From Pandoraea oxalativorans (GTDB lineage: Bacteria; Pseudomonadota; Gammaproteobacteria; Burkholderiales; Burkholderiaceae): a stretch of DNA of 64,000 nucleotides. A model generated the notes under the pieces. The model had not been told where the DNA came from, did not search any database, and was given only the letters and a program-made list of their open reading frames with translations. This document shows positions 17,050 to 26,313 of the stretch, one piece after another (the stretch's first letter is position 1; every line of letters starts with the position of its first letter). The position numbers and the translations under genes are program-made. Where the stretch lies: assembly GCF_000972785.3 (NCBI RefSeq), contig NZ_CP011519.2:62001-126000 (forward strand), in the 5' to 3' direction.

Positions 17050-18714
17050 ATGCGGTTCATCCCCTCTTCTGCGCCACAAGTTCCGCTGTTCAACACAATA
17101 CTGAATGCTCAGCCGAAGTTTGAAGAATTCAAAAATCTGCCCGAGGTCTGTGCCTATCTTGCCGATCGCTTTCTCGGCGGCACAGATCGCCCGCCAGAAC
17201 CTTTGACGATCTCGGGAGCCGGGGAAGACCCACCCACGATCATCGATTTCAAGATCATTCGCGACGCGCAGCTCACGCCCGAGGCGCTCGGTCCGGCGGT
17301 GCTCGTGCACATCGCTCAGCATCTCGTGCCGGCGCTGCAAAGGAATGGTGCCGATGCGCAGGCTGCGCAATATGCGGCAATGCAAATTGTTGCGCAGTTG
17401 GGCCACCGGGAGTTCGCGACGCTCGAACAGACCGCCGTCCAAGGCGCCACCGGCAATCGGATGAGGGGGGAGCCGGTCAGCGCAACGCACATTGCGCTGG
17501 AACCACACGGTGAGGTGCTGGTGCACAAGACAACGCAATGGGCAAGCTATGTCAATGACACCGGTCAGACCATCGAATTCGGAAGCGAGGGCCGGCCGGT
17601 CCTCAAGATAGATTTTGTAACCGGTTTTTGGCTTGAGCGCGCCCAACAGGCGGGAGGTGGCGCAACGGGCGCGCCCATGGTGTTTCCCAATGCCGATGGG
17701 GTGAAGCAGTTCGCATTGCACGGCAAGGTGCAGCGTTGTCGTCTGGAGACGCCTGACGCTGCTCTCAAAACGATGCTCACGCTTCGCGGCACAACGCTTG
17801 TCGATATCCTGCTCTACGGGGTCGCGAGGATATTGGGCTGGGCCGGGATTTATATTGAACCGCCCGGTCCGCTCGATAACTTGCTTTGGGATCGTACCCG
17901 CCCGCAACTGGACCATCGCTTCCAACATGTACAAGTTGTCGCACTGCGACCGCCTGCGCACCTTTTGAACGCTGCCACGTACCAAGTCCAGGCTTCTCAT
18001 TCGGGTATAAGAGAACGCAACGCGGCCCTCGCCTTCGGCGAGCATTGCCAGTCGATAGCTAGCCGCTTGATTTTTAAATCCAACTCAAAAGTGGCTCTTG
18101 AAGCTGAAAATGAAAAAGACGAAAAACGAAAAGAATTTTTGGAAAAACAAGCCGATGAATATAGGGCAGTCTTAGATATTATTAAAGAAAAATCTAGAAA
18201 AGAAAGTGCGCCGCCGTTAAAATCCGCAGAACATTTGGAGTCTGTCGAGCCTTCAGAACCTCCTCCGCGGAAACCTCTGTCGCCGGAAACGTGTGTGAAT
18301 CACCTCGGAGATTCATTAAAATATTCGACGGGAAATTGTCTTGAGATGGCAATGATGGCAGCCGCGCTTGTCCAGTCGAACGCAAAGCAGTTCTTGTCAG
18401 AACGAGGTCTCGCGCATGCAGAAATAAACGCTGACATATATGAGTCGAAATCCAATGGAAATCACGCTTTTTGCGTCATGAAGCTCAATGTCAATGGGTT
18501 CACTTATAAGATTGCAATCGATCCGTGGACTCAGGTGTCCATGCCGTATGAGAACTATCTGGATTATATGTCGAGCTATCCCATGTCTCCTTACACGGAG
18601 GAAGACACAACTTATGGTGTCGCCGAATGGGTAAGCAAACCAATAAATCAAAAAACTTTCATTACGCAAGCGCGAAACATTTTAAAAATATATCTAGCTG
18701 AACCGGGCGCATAA
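17050..18714 (+). CDS. Candidate effector with C-terminal Cys-His-Asp protease-like domain
   Basis: A 554-residue protein, not recognised as a whole. Residues 1-340 are GC-rich in codon use and unmatched. Residues ~345-410 are charged and Lys/Glu-rich (ENEKDEKRKEFLEKQADEYR, probably coiled coil), leading into a Pro-rich linker (EPSEPPPRKPLSPETC). The C-terminal ~140 residues show STGNCLEMA (Cys430), SNGNHAFCVM (His472) and KIAIDPWTQVSM (Asp491), the order and spacing of a papain/transglutaminase-fold triad. A paralogous C-terminus survives at 7735-8130. There is no Sec signal or membrane helix. The start ATG at 17050 is the first in frame; no strong ribosome site is seen. A secreted effector or toxin is an inference. 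Confidence 0.7.
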   Translation: MRFIPSSAPQVPLFNTILNAQPKFEEFKNLPEVCAYLADRFLGGTDRPPEPLTISGAGEDPPTIIDFKIIRDAQLTPEALGPAVLVHIAQHLVPALQRNGADAQAAQYAAMQIVAQLGHREFATLEQTAVQGATGNRMRGEPVSATHIALEPHGEVLVHKTTQWASYVNDTGQTIEFGSEGRPVLKIDFVTGFWLERAQQAGGGATGAPMVFPNADGVKQFALHGKVQRCRLETPDAALKTMLTLRGTTLVDILLYGVARILGWAGIYIEPPGPLDNLLWDRTRPQLDHRFQHVQVVALRPPAHLLNAATYQVQASHSGIRERNAALAFGEHCQSIASRLIFKSNSKVALEAENEKDEKRKEFLEKQADEYRAVLDIIKEKSRKESAPPLKSAEHLESVEPSEPPPRKPLSPETCVNHLGDSLKYSTGNCLEMAMMAAALVQSNAKQFLSERGLAHAEINADIYESKSNGNHAFCVMKLNVNGFTYKIAIDPWTQVSMPYENYLDYMSSYPMSPYTEEDTTYGVAEWVSKPINQKTFITQARNILKIYLAEPGA

Positions 18715-18719
18715 GCGGT

Positions 18720-18995
18720 TACTCTCGTTTGCGTTGGCTTCAACGTCCCTCGAAATCGGAGGGGAAACGGTGTGGCTACTGGCTTGGTACATACCGCCCG
18801 CCAATGGCCGCCGCCTCGGGAGTGATGCCAACGATGCAGTGCAGCACTGAGCTTCCAAGCTAACCGAAATGTTGCATGCGTGCTGCTTGATTTGATGGAG
18901 CCAACCAAGGCGACCTCCCGTGGATTCATGCATCGGCTTCGACGACCTCCCTAAGTTGACAACGCCCAGGATACCAATGACGATTCCCGTGGTCG
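18720..18995. other. Short gap with an IS6 end remnant
   Basis: No gene seen. On the minus strand 18970-18932 reads GGGCGTTGTCAACTTAGGGA and onward, the right end of the IS6 type B element at 1046, retained for about 38 bases. Confidence 0.6.
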
Positions 18996-20330
18996 TTAAT
19001 CGCGCAATGCGTGGCGGTGCGCATCGCCTCGTAACGTCGCGAGCGCGATCAAACTGATCGAACCGGTGGAAATCAAGTAGTAGGCGGGAATGTTGCTATT
19101 GCCGGTGATCTTGATCGCGACCGTGATAATCAGCCCCGCCGACCCTGCGAACACCGCGTTGGATAACGAATAGGCGAGGCCGAGGCCGGTATAGCGCACC
19201 GACGTGGGGAACATTTCTGAGAGCATCGCCGGGCCCGGCCCGGCGACCAGGCCGACGGCCGCGCCCGTGACCAGCAGGCCCAGCGCCTGAATACCGAGCG
19301 GTGCGTGCCCGCTCTGTAGGAGCGTGTACAGGGGCAACGCCAGCACGACGACAACGGCCATCCCCGCGAGCATGACGGCTCGGCGCCCGTACCGGTCGCT
19401 GGCCGCGCCCGCGGGCAAAATGGACAGCGCAAATCCAAGGTTCGCGAGCACGGTCATCATCAGCGCCTCGCGCAAGCTCGTATTAAGCGTCGCGTGCAAA
19501 TACGACGGCAGCACGACGAGCAACGTATAGCCAGCGGCCGACCAGCCCATCACCCGTCCGATACCGATCGCAGTCGTCGCCAGGACTTCGCCCGCGCCGG
19601 GTCGGGGCCGCACGACGATACCCCGCGACGGGTCGGCTTGCGCGTGCCTGAAGGACGGCGTTTCTTCAAGTCTCAGGCGCAGGCACAACGCGATCAGGCC
19701 GAGTGGGAAGGCGGCCAGAAATGGCATGCGCCATCCCCATACCCGCAGGGCGTCGGCACTCACGAGCCTAACTATGGCGGCCGCACTTGCCGCGCCGGCG
19801 AGCAGGCCGAGCGCGACGGTAAACGATTGCCACGCGCCATATAGCCCGCGCCGCCCCCGGGGGGCGAATTCGGTCACCACGGAAACGGCACCGCCAAACT
19901 CGCCGCCCGCAGAGAGCCCCTGTATGACCCGTACCAGCAAGATCAGCAGTGGTGCGAGCCCGCCGGCTTGCGCGTAAGTCGGCAGAATGCCGATCGCGGT
20001 AGTCGAAAACGACATCAGCAACAGCGCCGTGATCAGCGTCGGACGACGCCCGACTCGATCGCCGATGCGGCCGAACAGCACCGCGCCAAGCGGCCGACAA
20101 AAGAAGGTGATGGCAAATGATCCGTAAGCCTCGATCAGGCTTTCGATGTCTGATGATTGCGTCGGACTGAAGAAATTGGCGGCAATCAGGGTGGCGAAGA
20201 AGCCGTAGTTGCCGAAGTCGTACCACTCGATGAAGTTTCCGACCGAGCCAGCGACTAGCGCCCGGCGCGCGCTACGCGCCCTCATGCCCGGTGGCGTATT
20301 CGCGGTGGAGGGAGCGTCCATGACTTCCAA
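18996..20330 (-). CDS. MFS transporter, metabolite:H+ symporter (MHS) type
   Basis: 444 residues with 12 predicted membrane helices. NFIEWYDFGNYGFFATLIAA in helix 1, FCRPLGAVLFGRIGDRVGRR (the MFS loop 2-3 motif) and GGEFGGAVSVVTEFAPRGRR are characteristic of the MHS subfamily, which includes ProP, KgtP and ShiA and imports organic acids or osmolytes with protons. The substrate cannot be named from sequence. Starts at 20330 or at MDAPS (20318) are equally possible. It is convergent with the effector at 17050 and has no operon partner. Confidence 0.88.
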   Translation of the reverse strand: MEVMDAPSTANTPPGMRARSARRALVAGSVGNFIEWYDFGNYGFFATLIAANFFSPTQSSDIESLIEAYGSFAITFFCRPLGAVLFGRIGDRVGRRPTLITALLLMSFSTTAIGILPTYAQAGGLAPLLILLVRVIQGLSAGGEFGGAVSVVTEFAPRGRRGLYGAWQSFTVALGLLAGAASAAAIVRLVSADALRVWGWRMPFLAAFPLGLIALCLRLRLEETPSFRHAQADPSRGIVVRPRPGAGEVLATTAIGIGRVMGWSAAGYTLLVVLPSYLHATLNTSLREALMMTVLANLGFALSILPAGAASDRYGRRAVMLAGMAVVVVLALPLYTLLQSGHAPLGIQALGLLVTGAAVGLVAGPGPAMLSEMFPTSVRYTGLGLAYSLSNAVFAGSAGLIITVAIKITGNSNIPAYYLISTGSISLIALATLRGDAHRHALRD

Positions 20331-21275
20331 AGCGTGAACGTTGTGGCAAAGTAATCGAAGTGTTTTCTATCGAATCGGAATTTCGCGAAAGGCCAGCGGT
20401 GACGTGCCTCTTTAACCGCCGCCGAATAGGGCCCAACGGGTTCTGCACCGGCCATGTTGCGCGCAGGATTTCTCTCACTTACCCGTCAGGCCAGCTTTGC
20501 TGTCGCGACTTGTAGCGCTCAATGTTGCGCGGGCGTCGCGGCCGAACCGCCGTCAAATATCTGGCGCCGTCGCGCCGATTTTTCATAGTATCTGAGCGCG
20601 CATCCGCTGACGAGGTGACACCATTGATGCGGCTTTCGGGTGGGGCGGTATTGGCGTAGCATGGACCATCATGCGGCGACGGCCGGCGTCGCTCCGGCCG
20701 AAACCAAAATCCGCCAAGGAGGCGCCCCTGGCTCAGTGTCGTAACGCACCGGGCGAACCTTGTTCCGACCATCCGATGACGATTATGCACTCTGCGTCCC
20801 GCGCAGTCGTGCATGCGGGCGGACGTGTGATCGCAGACACCCGCGAAGCTGTTGAACCAGGGGAGTTCCCTGACGCGCCCGTCGCACGCCACGGATTGCC
20901 TGAATACCGGTGAGGCGTCGTACTCCCCGAACGATGTGCCGGGCGGCGGCGTCGACAATGAGGTATGGGCTTATGAGTCGCCGTAGCCGGCCGTGAGTGG
21001 CGTCGGTTACGTGAGGCCCGCTGGAGAAAAAAATTACGGGCTCAGACCCACGATGAAGGTTCGATTCGCGTGCACGCCAAAGTCGCCGGTCAGGGCGTGG
21101 ACACGGGCGAACGGGAAGACGGCAATCCGCACGGCAATGGAACGCTTTATTTTCATGATAAAAGCCGATGTGCGGGGCAGCGCCGGGCTGGCGATCGCCC
21201 GTCGCAGTGGCGGGGCGCAATTGCAGGCGCGCCTGAATGTGAGGCATTGGCAGGGCACACGTTAGAGGATCGGTC
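20331..21275. other. 945-bp region without a convincing gene
   Basis: Several open frames exist on both strands but none has a recognisable family or a good start. On the minus strand from about 21153 a leader-like MKIKRSIAVRIAVFPFARVH precedes a frame that breaks near 21034, so a decayed exported protein is possible. The region also serves as upstream sequence for both the MFS gene and the serine hydrolase gene. Confidence 0.4.
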
Positions 21276-22598
21276 ATGATGGTAACGGACTCGCTGTTGA
21301 ATCGACGCCAATTCTTGCGCTATTCAGGCGCCACATTGCCACTCGTCTGCTTAAAGGGCTACGGTAGCGATGCCAGGATGCCCGGCTCCTCACAACGGCC
21401 CCCACCGGCGTTCTCAGCCGCTTGGTTACGAAAAATCGAACTTGAGCTGACGACGAGCGTCGAGAACGGTATGTCAGGTGCGGTGCTCCACTTCGGCAAT
21501 CGCGACGCACCGATCTATCAGCGCGCGTTCGGGCATCAGCGGCGATACAACGAACGCCGCCTGATGCCGACGCCACAGCCGATGCGAGAGGACACGATAT
21601 TCGATCTCGCATCATTGACGAAGATCTTCTCGACAGCGTTTGCCTTTCATTGGCTGGTGGATCGCAATGCCCTGCATCTCGATGACAAAGTGTCGAAGTA
21701 CGTGCCCGGCTTCCCGCCGGCTATCTCGCTGCGCCTGTTGCTCGGCCATAATTCCGGGCTTCCCGCGGACTATCCGTTCTACGATCCCGACAAGGTCGCG
21801 CCAGGCATGTATTCGCAGGAACGAAACGGTACTTTGCGCCGGCTGCCGCGGGTGCCGCTTGCGGCGCCGCCGGGCACGCGGACCCTGTACAGCGACATCG
21901 GGTTCATCACGCTCGGGGCCGTGATCGAGCAAGTGACAGGCCTGCGCCAGGACGTCTTTGTCCAATCCGAAATCTATTCGAAACTTGGCCTGCGACACAC
22001 CGGCTACGCTCCCCTGCGTCAGGGCGAGGGGAGCGACGCCTGTGAAGCCTCGGAGCGATGTGGCAATACGCGCGACGGGCACGTCGATTTTCCGAACATC
22101 CGCGCACGCACGATACAAGGGGAAGTGCAGGACGAAACGGCCTTTTACGCGATGGAACAAATCGCGGGACACGCCGGCCTCTTTTCCACGGCCGACGAGC
22201 TCGGGGTAATGTGTCGTCTACTGTTGAATGGCGGAACGCTGGGCGGTTATACCTTGTGCTCGCGGGCAACGGTCGATCTGTTCCGCTACACGTTCAACCG
22301 TGACCAGAGTTATGCATTGGGCTGGCAGCTCCTGACGCCGGCGACCGCAAAGCTCTATGGCGATATTGCGCCTCACGTTTGCCTCCCCGGCGAAGCCGTC
22401 GGACACACCGGGTGGACGGGAAAGTGCGTCATTGTCGATTTCAGGCGAGGCGTCTATTTTCTGCTGCTGACAAATAAAAAACACAGTCCCGTCATTGCGC
22501 TGCCGGAATATTGGAACCTGTTTGAAGGGGATCTGACGAGCGCAGCCAAGTACGGCAATATCGCCGACCTGTTTTACCGGGGCGCGCTGCGGGCGTGA
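21276..22598 (+). CDS. Serine hydrolase of the PBP4B/YfeW family
   Basis: 440 residues, close to E. coli YfeW (about 434). It shows the beta-lactamase/PBP triad: SLTK at 113-116 (nucleophile and base), YSD at 205-207 and HTG at 377-379. The stretch GNTRDGHVDFPNIRARTIQG, GEVQDETAFYAMEQIAGHAG, LFSTADEL is nearly the YfeW signature. The family has been described as a weak D-Ala-D-Ala carboxypeptidase. The N-terminus NRRQFLRYSGATLPLVC looks like a twin-arginine export signal with a possible lipidated Cys25, unlike the Sec leader of YfeW. The gene is intact and stands alone. Confidence 0.85.
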   Translation: MMVTDSLLNRRQFLRYSGATLPLVCLKGYGSDARMPGSSQRPPPAFSAAWLRKIELELTTSVENGMSGAVLHFGNRDAPIYQRAFGHQRRYNERRLMPTPQPMREDTIFDLASLTKIFSTAFAFHWLVDRNALHLDDKVSKYVPGFPPAISLRLLLGHNSGLPADYPFYDPDKVAPGMYSQERNGTLRRLPRVPLAAPPGTRTLYSDIGFITLGAVIEQVTGLRQDVFVQSEIYSKLGLRHTGYAPLRQGEGSDACEASERCGNTRDGHVDFPNIRARTIQGEVQDETAFYAMEQIAGHAGLFSTADELGVMCRLLLNGGTLGGYTLCSRATVDLFRYTFNRDQSYALGWQLLTPATAKLYGDIAPHVCLPGEAVGHTGWTGKCVIVDFRRGVYFLLLTNKKHSPVIALPEYWNLFEGDLTSAAKYGNIADLFYRGALRA

Positions 22599-22714
22599 CG
22601 AACGTCATCTTCGCATGGCGACGTTCCCGGACCATGTCACCGGGTGATTTCGCGTGCGTTTAGTGGGTCGGGCGGGGGCGAACGAAAACCCGGACTACCT
22701 GGAGGTAGTTCATG

Positions 22715-23560
22715 GGTATTGTCAGCTTATGTGGTTAGGGGAGGATAGAATACGACATGAAAAAATCCTCAGTCCGCCCCCAGCGCTCGATCGGCGGGCC
22801 GATCTCGTTCAAAGGCTACCGATTTCCGCCCGACATTATTAGTGCGGTGTGGCTGTATTACCGGCTTCCGCTGAGCCTGCGCATGGTCGAGGAAACGTTG
22901 GCCGCCGGCGGGATTGAGCTGACCTACGAGACGGTACGATGCTGGGCGATGAAGTTCGGCCTAGCCATCGCCGGGCGCATCCGAGCGATGCGATCCTCAT
23001 CCCCGGGACGGGGCGAAAAGTGGCACCTTGACGAGGTGGTCGTGATGATCCACGGCAAAAAGCACTGGCTGTGGCGGGCGGTCGACGAGCACGGCGCCCT
23101 GCTTGAGGGGCAGGTGCAAAGCCGTCGCGACACGGCCGCCGCCTACCGGCTCATGCGCCGCCTGCTCAAGCGTTTCGGTCGCCCGCGCGTGATCGTCACG
23201 GACAAACTGCGCAGCTACGTGGCGGCCCACCGCGAGCTCGGGCTAAGCGTTGAGCACCGCCAGCATCAAGGTTTGAACAACCGGGCGGAGAATTCGCATC
23301 AGCCTACGCGGGTGCGGGAGAAGGTGATGCGCCGCTTTAGTCGGCACGCCAATTGCAGCGCTTCGTTTCAGTGCATGGTCAGGTTTCGAACCGGTTCACG
23401 GACTGCCGCTATCACCGCAATGCCGACCGCAAGCGCACGGCGCGCACCCAGGCCTTTGCGGCCTGGGAATGGGCTTGCTCTGCCCGCATGGCGGCATAAC
23501 GGGTGTCGTCTCCTGCCTTTGCGCCTTGGCCCGTCGACAAACCAACAACCTGACAATACC
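22715..23560 (+). mobile_element. IS6-family element (type A)
   Basis: An 846-bp element with ends GGTATTGTCAG (22715) and CTGACAATACC (23550-23560). It has the same type of end as the fragment at 827-1045. Its transposase gene is frameshifted. The flanks show no matching duplication. Confidence 0.8.
22757..23499 (+). pseudogene. IS6-family transposase, frameshifted near the C-terminus
   Basis: The frame from ATG 22757 contains KWHLDEVVVMIHGKKHWLWR (Asp), VIVTDKLRSYVAAHRE (Asp) and NNRAENSHQPTRVREKVMRR (Glu), so the catalytic core is complete. After about 23340 it leaves frame; the expected tail RQLQRFVSVHGQVSNRFTDC, RYHRNADRKRTART is in another frame, ending with a TAA at 23497-23499. A one-residue deletion (SAVWLYY against SYAVWLYY in the fragment at 868) is also seen near the start. 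Confidence 0.8.
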
Positions 23561-23587
23561 GGGCTGGCTTCTCTTTCCTGCGCTACA

Positions 23588-23612
23588 CCTTCCCGACGGC
23601 GAGTTGGGAAGG
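23588..23612. repeat. Imperfect palindrome upstream of parA
   Basis: CCTTCCCGAC - GGCGA - GTTGGGAAGG: ten-base arms matching at nine positions around a 5-base spacer. The half-site TTCCC(G/A)AC resembles the 13-bp palindromes downstream of parB, so it may be a partition or autoregulation site. Its 258-bp distance to the parA start leaves room for a promoter. The function is an inference. Confidence 0.4.
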
Positions 23613-23869
23613 TCTCACAGGCAAACGTGCGTATTGCGCATCGAAGCAATCATTGGCTTGGCACGGTCGAATGGCGCTGAATTGCTATTTGCTGTCCCGG
23701 CGGGGGCTAGGCGGACGTCTTTTGTGTGCGCCAACTCCGCTGGGACCGGATTGCAACGGGTCGTAGTGGCGAAAAGTTAACTTGCTGTTTACGGGATCGG
23801 CCATTATTCTCCGGGTTAGCCAGACATTTCTGGAAAACCCGGAAATCCTCAAACAACTTGGATAGCCCC

Positions 23870-25096
23870 GTGACCGCGAACGACCTGCTGATCTCCAAAG
23901 TGCCCGAGATTGACCAATCGGTATCCATTGCAGACATCCGAGATGATATCGCGGCGCGCGCCTTGCATATGCTTGAGCTGGTACGAGCGACGATGCTTGA
24001 GCCGTATCCACGCAAGCATCCCCCGACTTTCACTGCCGCGAATATCGCCGCGATGTGCGGCTTCGATAAGCAGCGCATGAAGTATCTCACCACGAAGCAC
24101 GGCCTGCCGACGGGAACACAAACCGGTGCCGGTCGCGCGAAGCTGTTCTCGCTCGAAGAAACTCTCACGTGGATCAAGGCCACGACGAACCGAGTCCAGC
24201 GCCGCACAGGCATCCGCGGGCGTGTCACCGCTTTTGCCAATTTCAAGGGGGGGGTCGCCAAGACCTCTACGTCAGTGAGCGTAGCACAGAAGCTGACCCT
24301 TTTCGGGCGTAAAGTCCTGCTCATCGACGGCGATCCGCAGGGCTCCGCCACCCAGCTTTGCGGTTACGCGCCGGATGCAGAGATCGCCGACGTCGACACG
24401 CTGCTGCCGCTCATCTACGGCGACGAGTCGGACCTGCGCTACGCCGTGCGACAGACGTATTGGAAGAATCTCGACCTCATTCCGGCCTGTAACGCACTAC
24501 AGGATGCAGAGTACGCAATTCCGTCGCACATCCTGGCCGATACCCGGTTCGAGTTCTGGAACATCATCAAGTACGGCCTGGCGCCCCTGCTCGACGAATA
24601 CGACGTGGTGATTATCGACACCCCGCCCGCGCTCTCTTACCTCACGACCAACGTTCTGATGGCCGCCGACGCGATCATCATGCCGCTGCCGCCAGAGGCG
24701 TTGGACTTTGCGAGCTCTACCCAATTCTGGCAGATGTTCGCCGAAGTCGCGGGTCGACTGCCGCATGCTGAGGACAAGCGCTACGATTTCGTCAACATCT
24801 TCATGACGAAGGTCCGTCCGTTCGAAGCATCCAAAGGTGTGCAGGGGTGGATTCGAAAGGCTTACGGCGACCGAGTTTTCCCGCTACACGTTCCAGATTC
24901 GAAAGTCCAGCATGCGGCTCTGGGCGCCCTTTCGACCGTATACGACCAGAAGCGTCTTGACGTCGACTCCGACGGCGAAACACGGATGACGGGTGAGCAA
25001 TACGAGCGTCTAAAAGCCCCTTTGGACGCGCTTTCAGAATTCATTGACGATCAGTTCTGCCGCGTCTGGTCCACGGAGATGGAGGCCACAGCATGA
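23870..25096 (+). CDS. parA: ParA-family partition ATPase with N-terminal DNA-binding domain
   Basis: Moves plasmid copies apart by ATP-dependent binding to the nucleoid together with ParB. From the GTG at 23870 it has 408 residues. Residues ~55-115 form a helix-turn-helix-like domain (TAANIAAMCGFDKQRMKYLT). The deviant Walker A is FKGGVAKTS (Lys126 and Lys131), the A' motif DGDPQGSA (153-160) and Walker B VVIIDTPP (246-253). The length and N-terminal domain place it with type Ia ParA proteins, which also repress their own operon. The frame is open upstream to 23726, but that part lacks family character and runs through debris, so the GTG start is chosen. It overlaps parB by four bases. Confidence 0.9.
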   Translation: MTANDLLISKVPEIDQSVSIADIRDDIAARALHMLELVRATMLEPYPRKHPPTFTAANIAAMCGFDKQRMKYLTTKHGLPTGTQTGAGRAKLFSLEETLTWIKATTNRVQRRTGIRGRVTAFANFKGGVAKTSTSVSVAQKLTLFGRKVLLIDGDPQGSATQLCGYAPDAEIADVDTLLPLIYGDESDLRYAVRQTYWKNLDLIPACNALQDAEYAIPSHILADTRFEFWNIIKYGLAPLLDEYDVVIIDTPPALSYLTTNVLMAADAIIMPLPPEALDFASSTQFWQMFAEVAGRLPHAEDKRYDFVNIFMTKVRPFEASKGVQGWIRKAYGDRVFPLHVPDSKVQHAALGALSTVYDQKRLDVDSDGETRMTGEQYERLKAPLDALSEFIDDQFCRVWSTEMEATA

Positions 25097-26127
25097 GTAA
25101 ATTACTTGACCGGATGGGGTCGTTGAACCCTGAGCAGACCCCCGATCGCGCGAACCGACCGGGCGCCGTCGCACGCAGCGCGCCCGGTCGTATGTTCGAG
25201 TTGACAAACCGAATTAACCAAGCCGAAGACAAGGCGATTGCCGCAGAAGCCGAGACGGCTCAAGTCAAAGTCGAGCTTGAAGCGGCCCGCAAGCAACTCG
25301 AAGAGCTGCTGCAACATGCGGGCGGCGCCGGCGCCATGGAAGTCGAGATCCAGTCGCTGGTCGAGGTCCCGGGCCGACGCCGCAAGCTCTCGCCCGCTGA
25401 GTACGCGGAACTGCGTGCCAACCTTTGCAAGAACGAACTCATTCACCCGATCGTCTACCGCCCGCTGGGTGACGGCCGCAACGAGATCGTCTCAGGCAAC
25501 AACCGCGTGGCGATCTACCGCGATGACCTCGGTCGGACGAAAATCCTCGGCATCCCGTACACCGGTTCAGCGAAAAGCGCGGAGCTTGGCGCAGCATTCT
25601 CGAATTTGCTGGCGCCTTCTCTACCCGACTACGAGAAATATCGTCAGTTCGTGCGCTTGCAGAGCGAATCCGGGTATACCCGATCTGACATTCTTGATGC
25701 GTCGGGACTGAGTAGCTCGCACGTCGCGCGCATTCTCGCGTTCGAGAAGCTCCCGAGCGAAGCGCTCGCCGCAATCGCCGAACGTCCGGATCGCGTTGGC
25801 GGCACCGCTGCCGAAGAGTTCGCGGCGATTGCCGCCGCCGGACACGCGGAGTCGGTCACGAAAGCCATTCAGGCATTGGTGGCTGACGAGGCGATGACGC
25901 AAAAGCGCGCACTCGAAATGGCACGCCCGAAGGCGCCGACAGCAGTGATGCCCGCTAGCCGCCCGGTGTTGGTCGGGCGTCGTAAGATTTGTGACGTGAC
26001 AGTTCGAAGCAGCGTGATTGGATTCCGTTTTACAGGCAAGGGAAGCGAGGAAGCTGCGCGGCAATGGGCAGAGAAATTTGAGGCATTTATGGTTTCACAA
26101 GTTCAAAGGGGTAATTCGGCGGAATAA
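25093..26127 (+). CDS. parB: ParB-family centromere-binding protein
   Basis: 344 residues. A charged coiled-coil-like N-terminal part (QAEDKAIAAEAETAQVKVEL) is followed by the ParB/Spo0J nuclease-like CTPase domain (LSPAEYAELRANLCKNELIH, GRNEIVSGNNRVAIYRDDLG), then a helix-turn-helix (SESGYTRSDILDASGLSSSH, VARILAFEKLP) and a C-terminal dimerisation part. It starts within the parA stop (ATGA, 25093-25096), so the two are translationally coupled. Two palindromes directly downstream are the best candidates for its binding site. Confidence 0.9.
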   Translation: MSKLLDRMGSLNPEQTPDRANRPGAVARSAPGRMFELTNRINQAEDKAIAAEAETAQVKVELEAARKQLEELLQHAGGAGAMEVEIQSLVEVPGRRRKLSPAEYAELRANLCKNELIHPIVYRPLGDGRNEIVSGNNRVAIYRDDLGRTKILGIPYTGSAKSAELGAAFSNLLAPSLPDYEKYRQFVRLQSESGYTRSDILDASGLSSSHVARILAFEKLPSEALAAIAERPDRVGGTAAEEFAAIAAAGHAESVTKAIQALVADEAMTQKRALEMARPKAPTAVMPASRPVLVGRRKICDVTVRSSVIGFRFTGKGSEEAARQWAEKFEAFMVSQVQRGNSAE

Positions 26128-26128
26128 A

Positions 26129-26208
26129 TTTTCCCAAGTCGGGATTCCTTACCAATCAAAGGCTTAGAAGTTTGATAGCAAGCCTGCAGATTTTTCCCAA
26201 CTCGGGAT
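26129..26208. repeat. Two 13-bp palindromes, candidate parS cluster
   Basis: TTTTCCCAAGTCGGGAT (26129-26145) and TTTTCCCAACTCGGGAT (26192-26208). The core TCCCAA-N-TCGGGA is palindromic except for one base pair and is repeated with a 63-bp period, six helical turns, placing both on the same face of DNA. They begin two bases after the parB stop. Position and symmetry argue for ParB-binding sites; a rep operator is the alternative. Confidence 0.6.
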
Positions 26209-26268
26209 GCCTTTGAAATCAACCATTTACGAATGAGATTCGTGATGCGGATATAACAACCAGAAAGA

Positions 26269-26301
26269 CAAAAGCCCCCGGCGGCAAACCGAAGGCTTTT
26301 G
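26269..26301 (+). terminator. Probable rho-independent terminator after parAB
   Basis: CAAAAGCC...GGCTTTTG forms an 8-base-pair stem enclosing an 18-base loop, itself able to pair partly (CCGG...), with T-runs on the right arm. Its position between parB and rep would separate the two transcription units. Confidence 0.5.
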
Positions 26302-26313
26302 AAAATCGGACTT

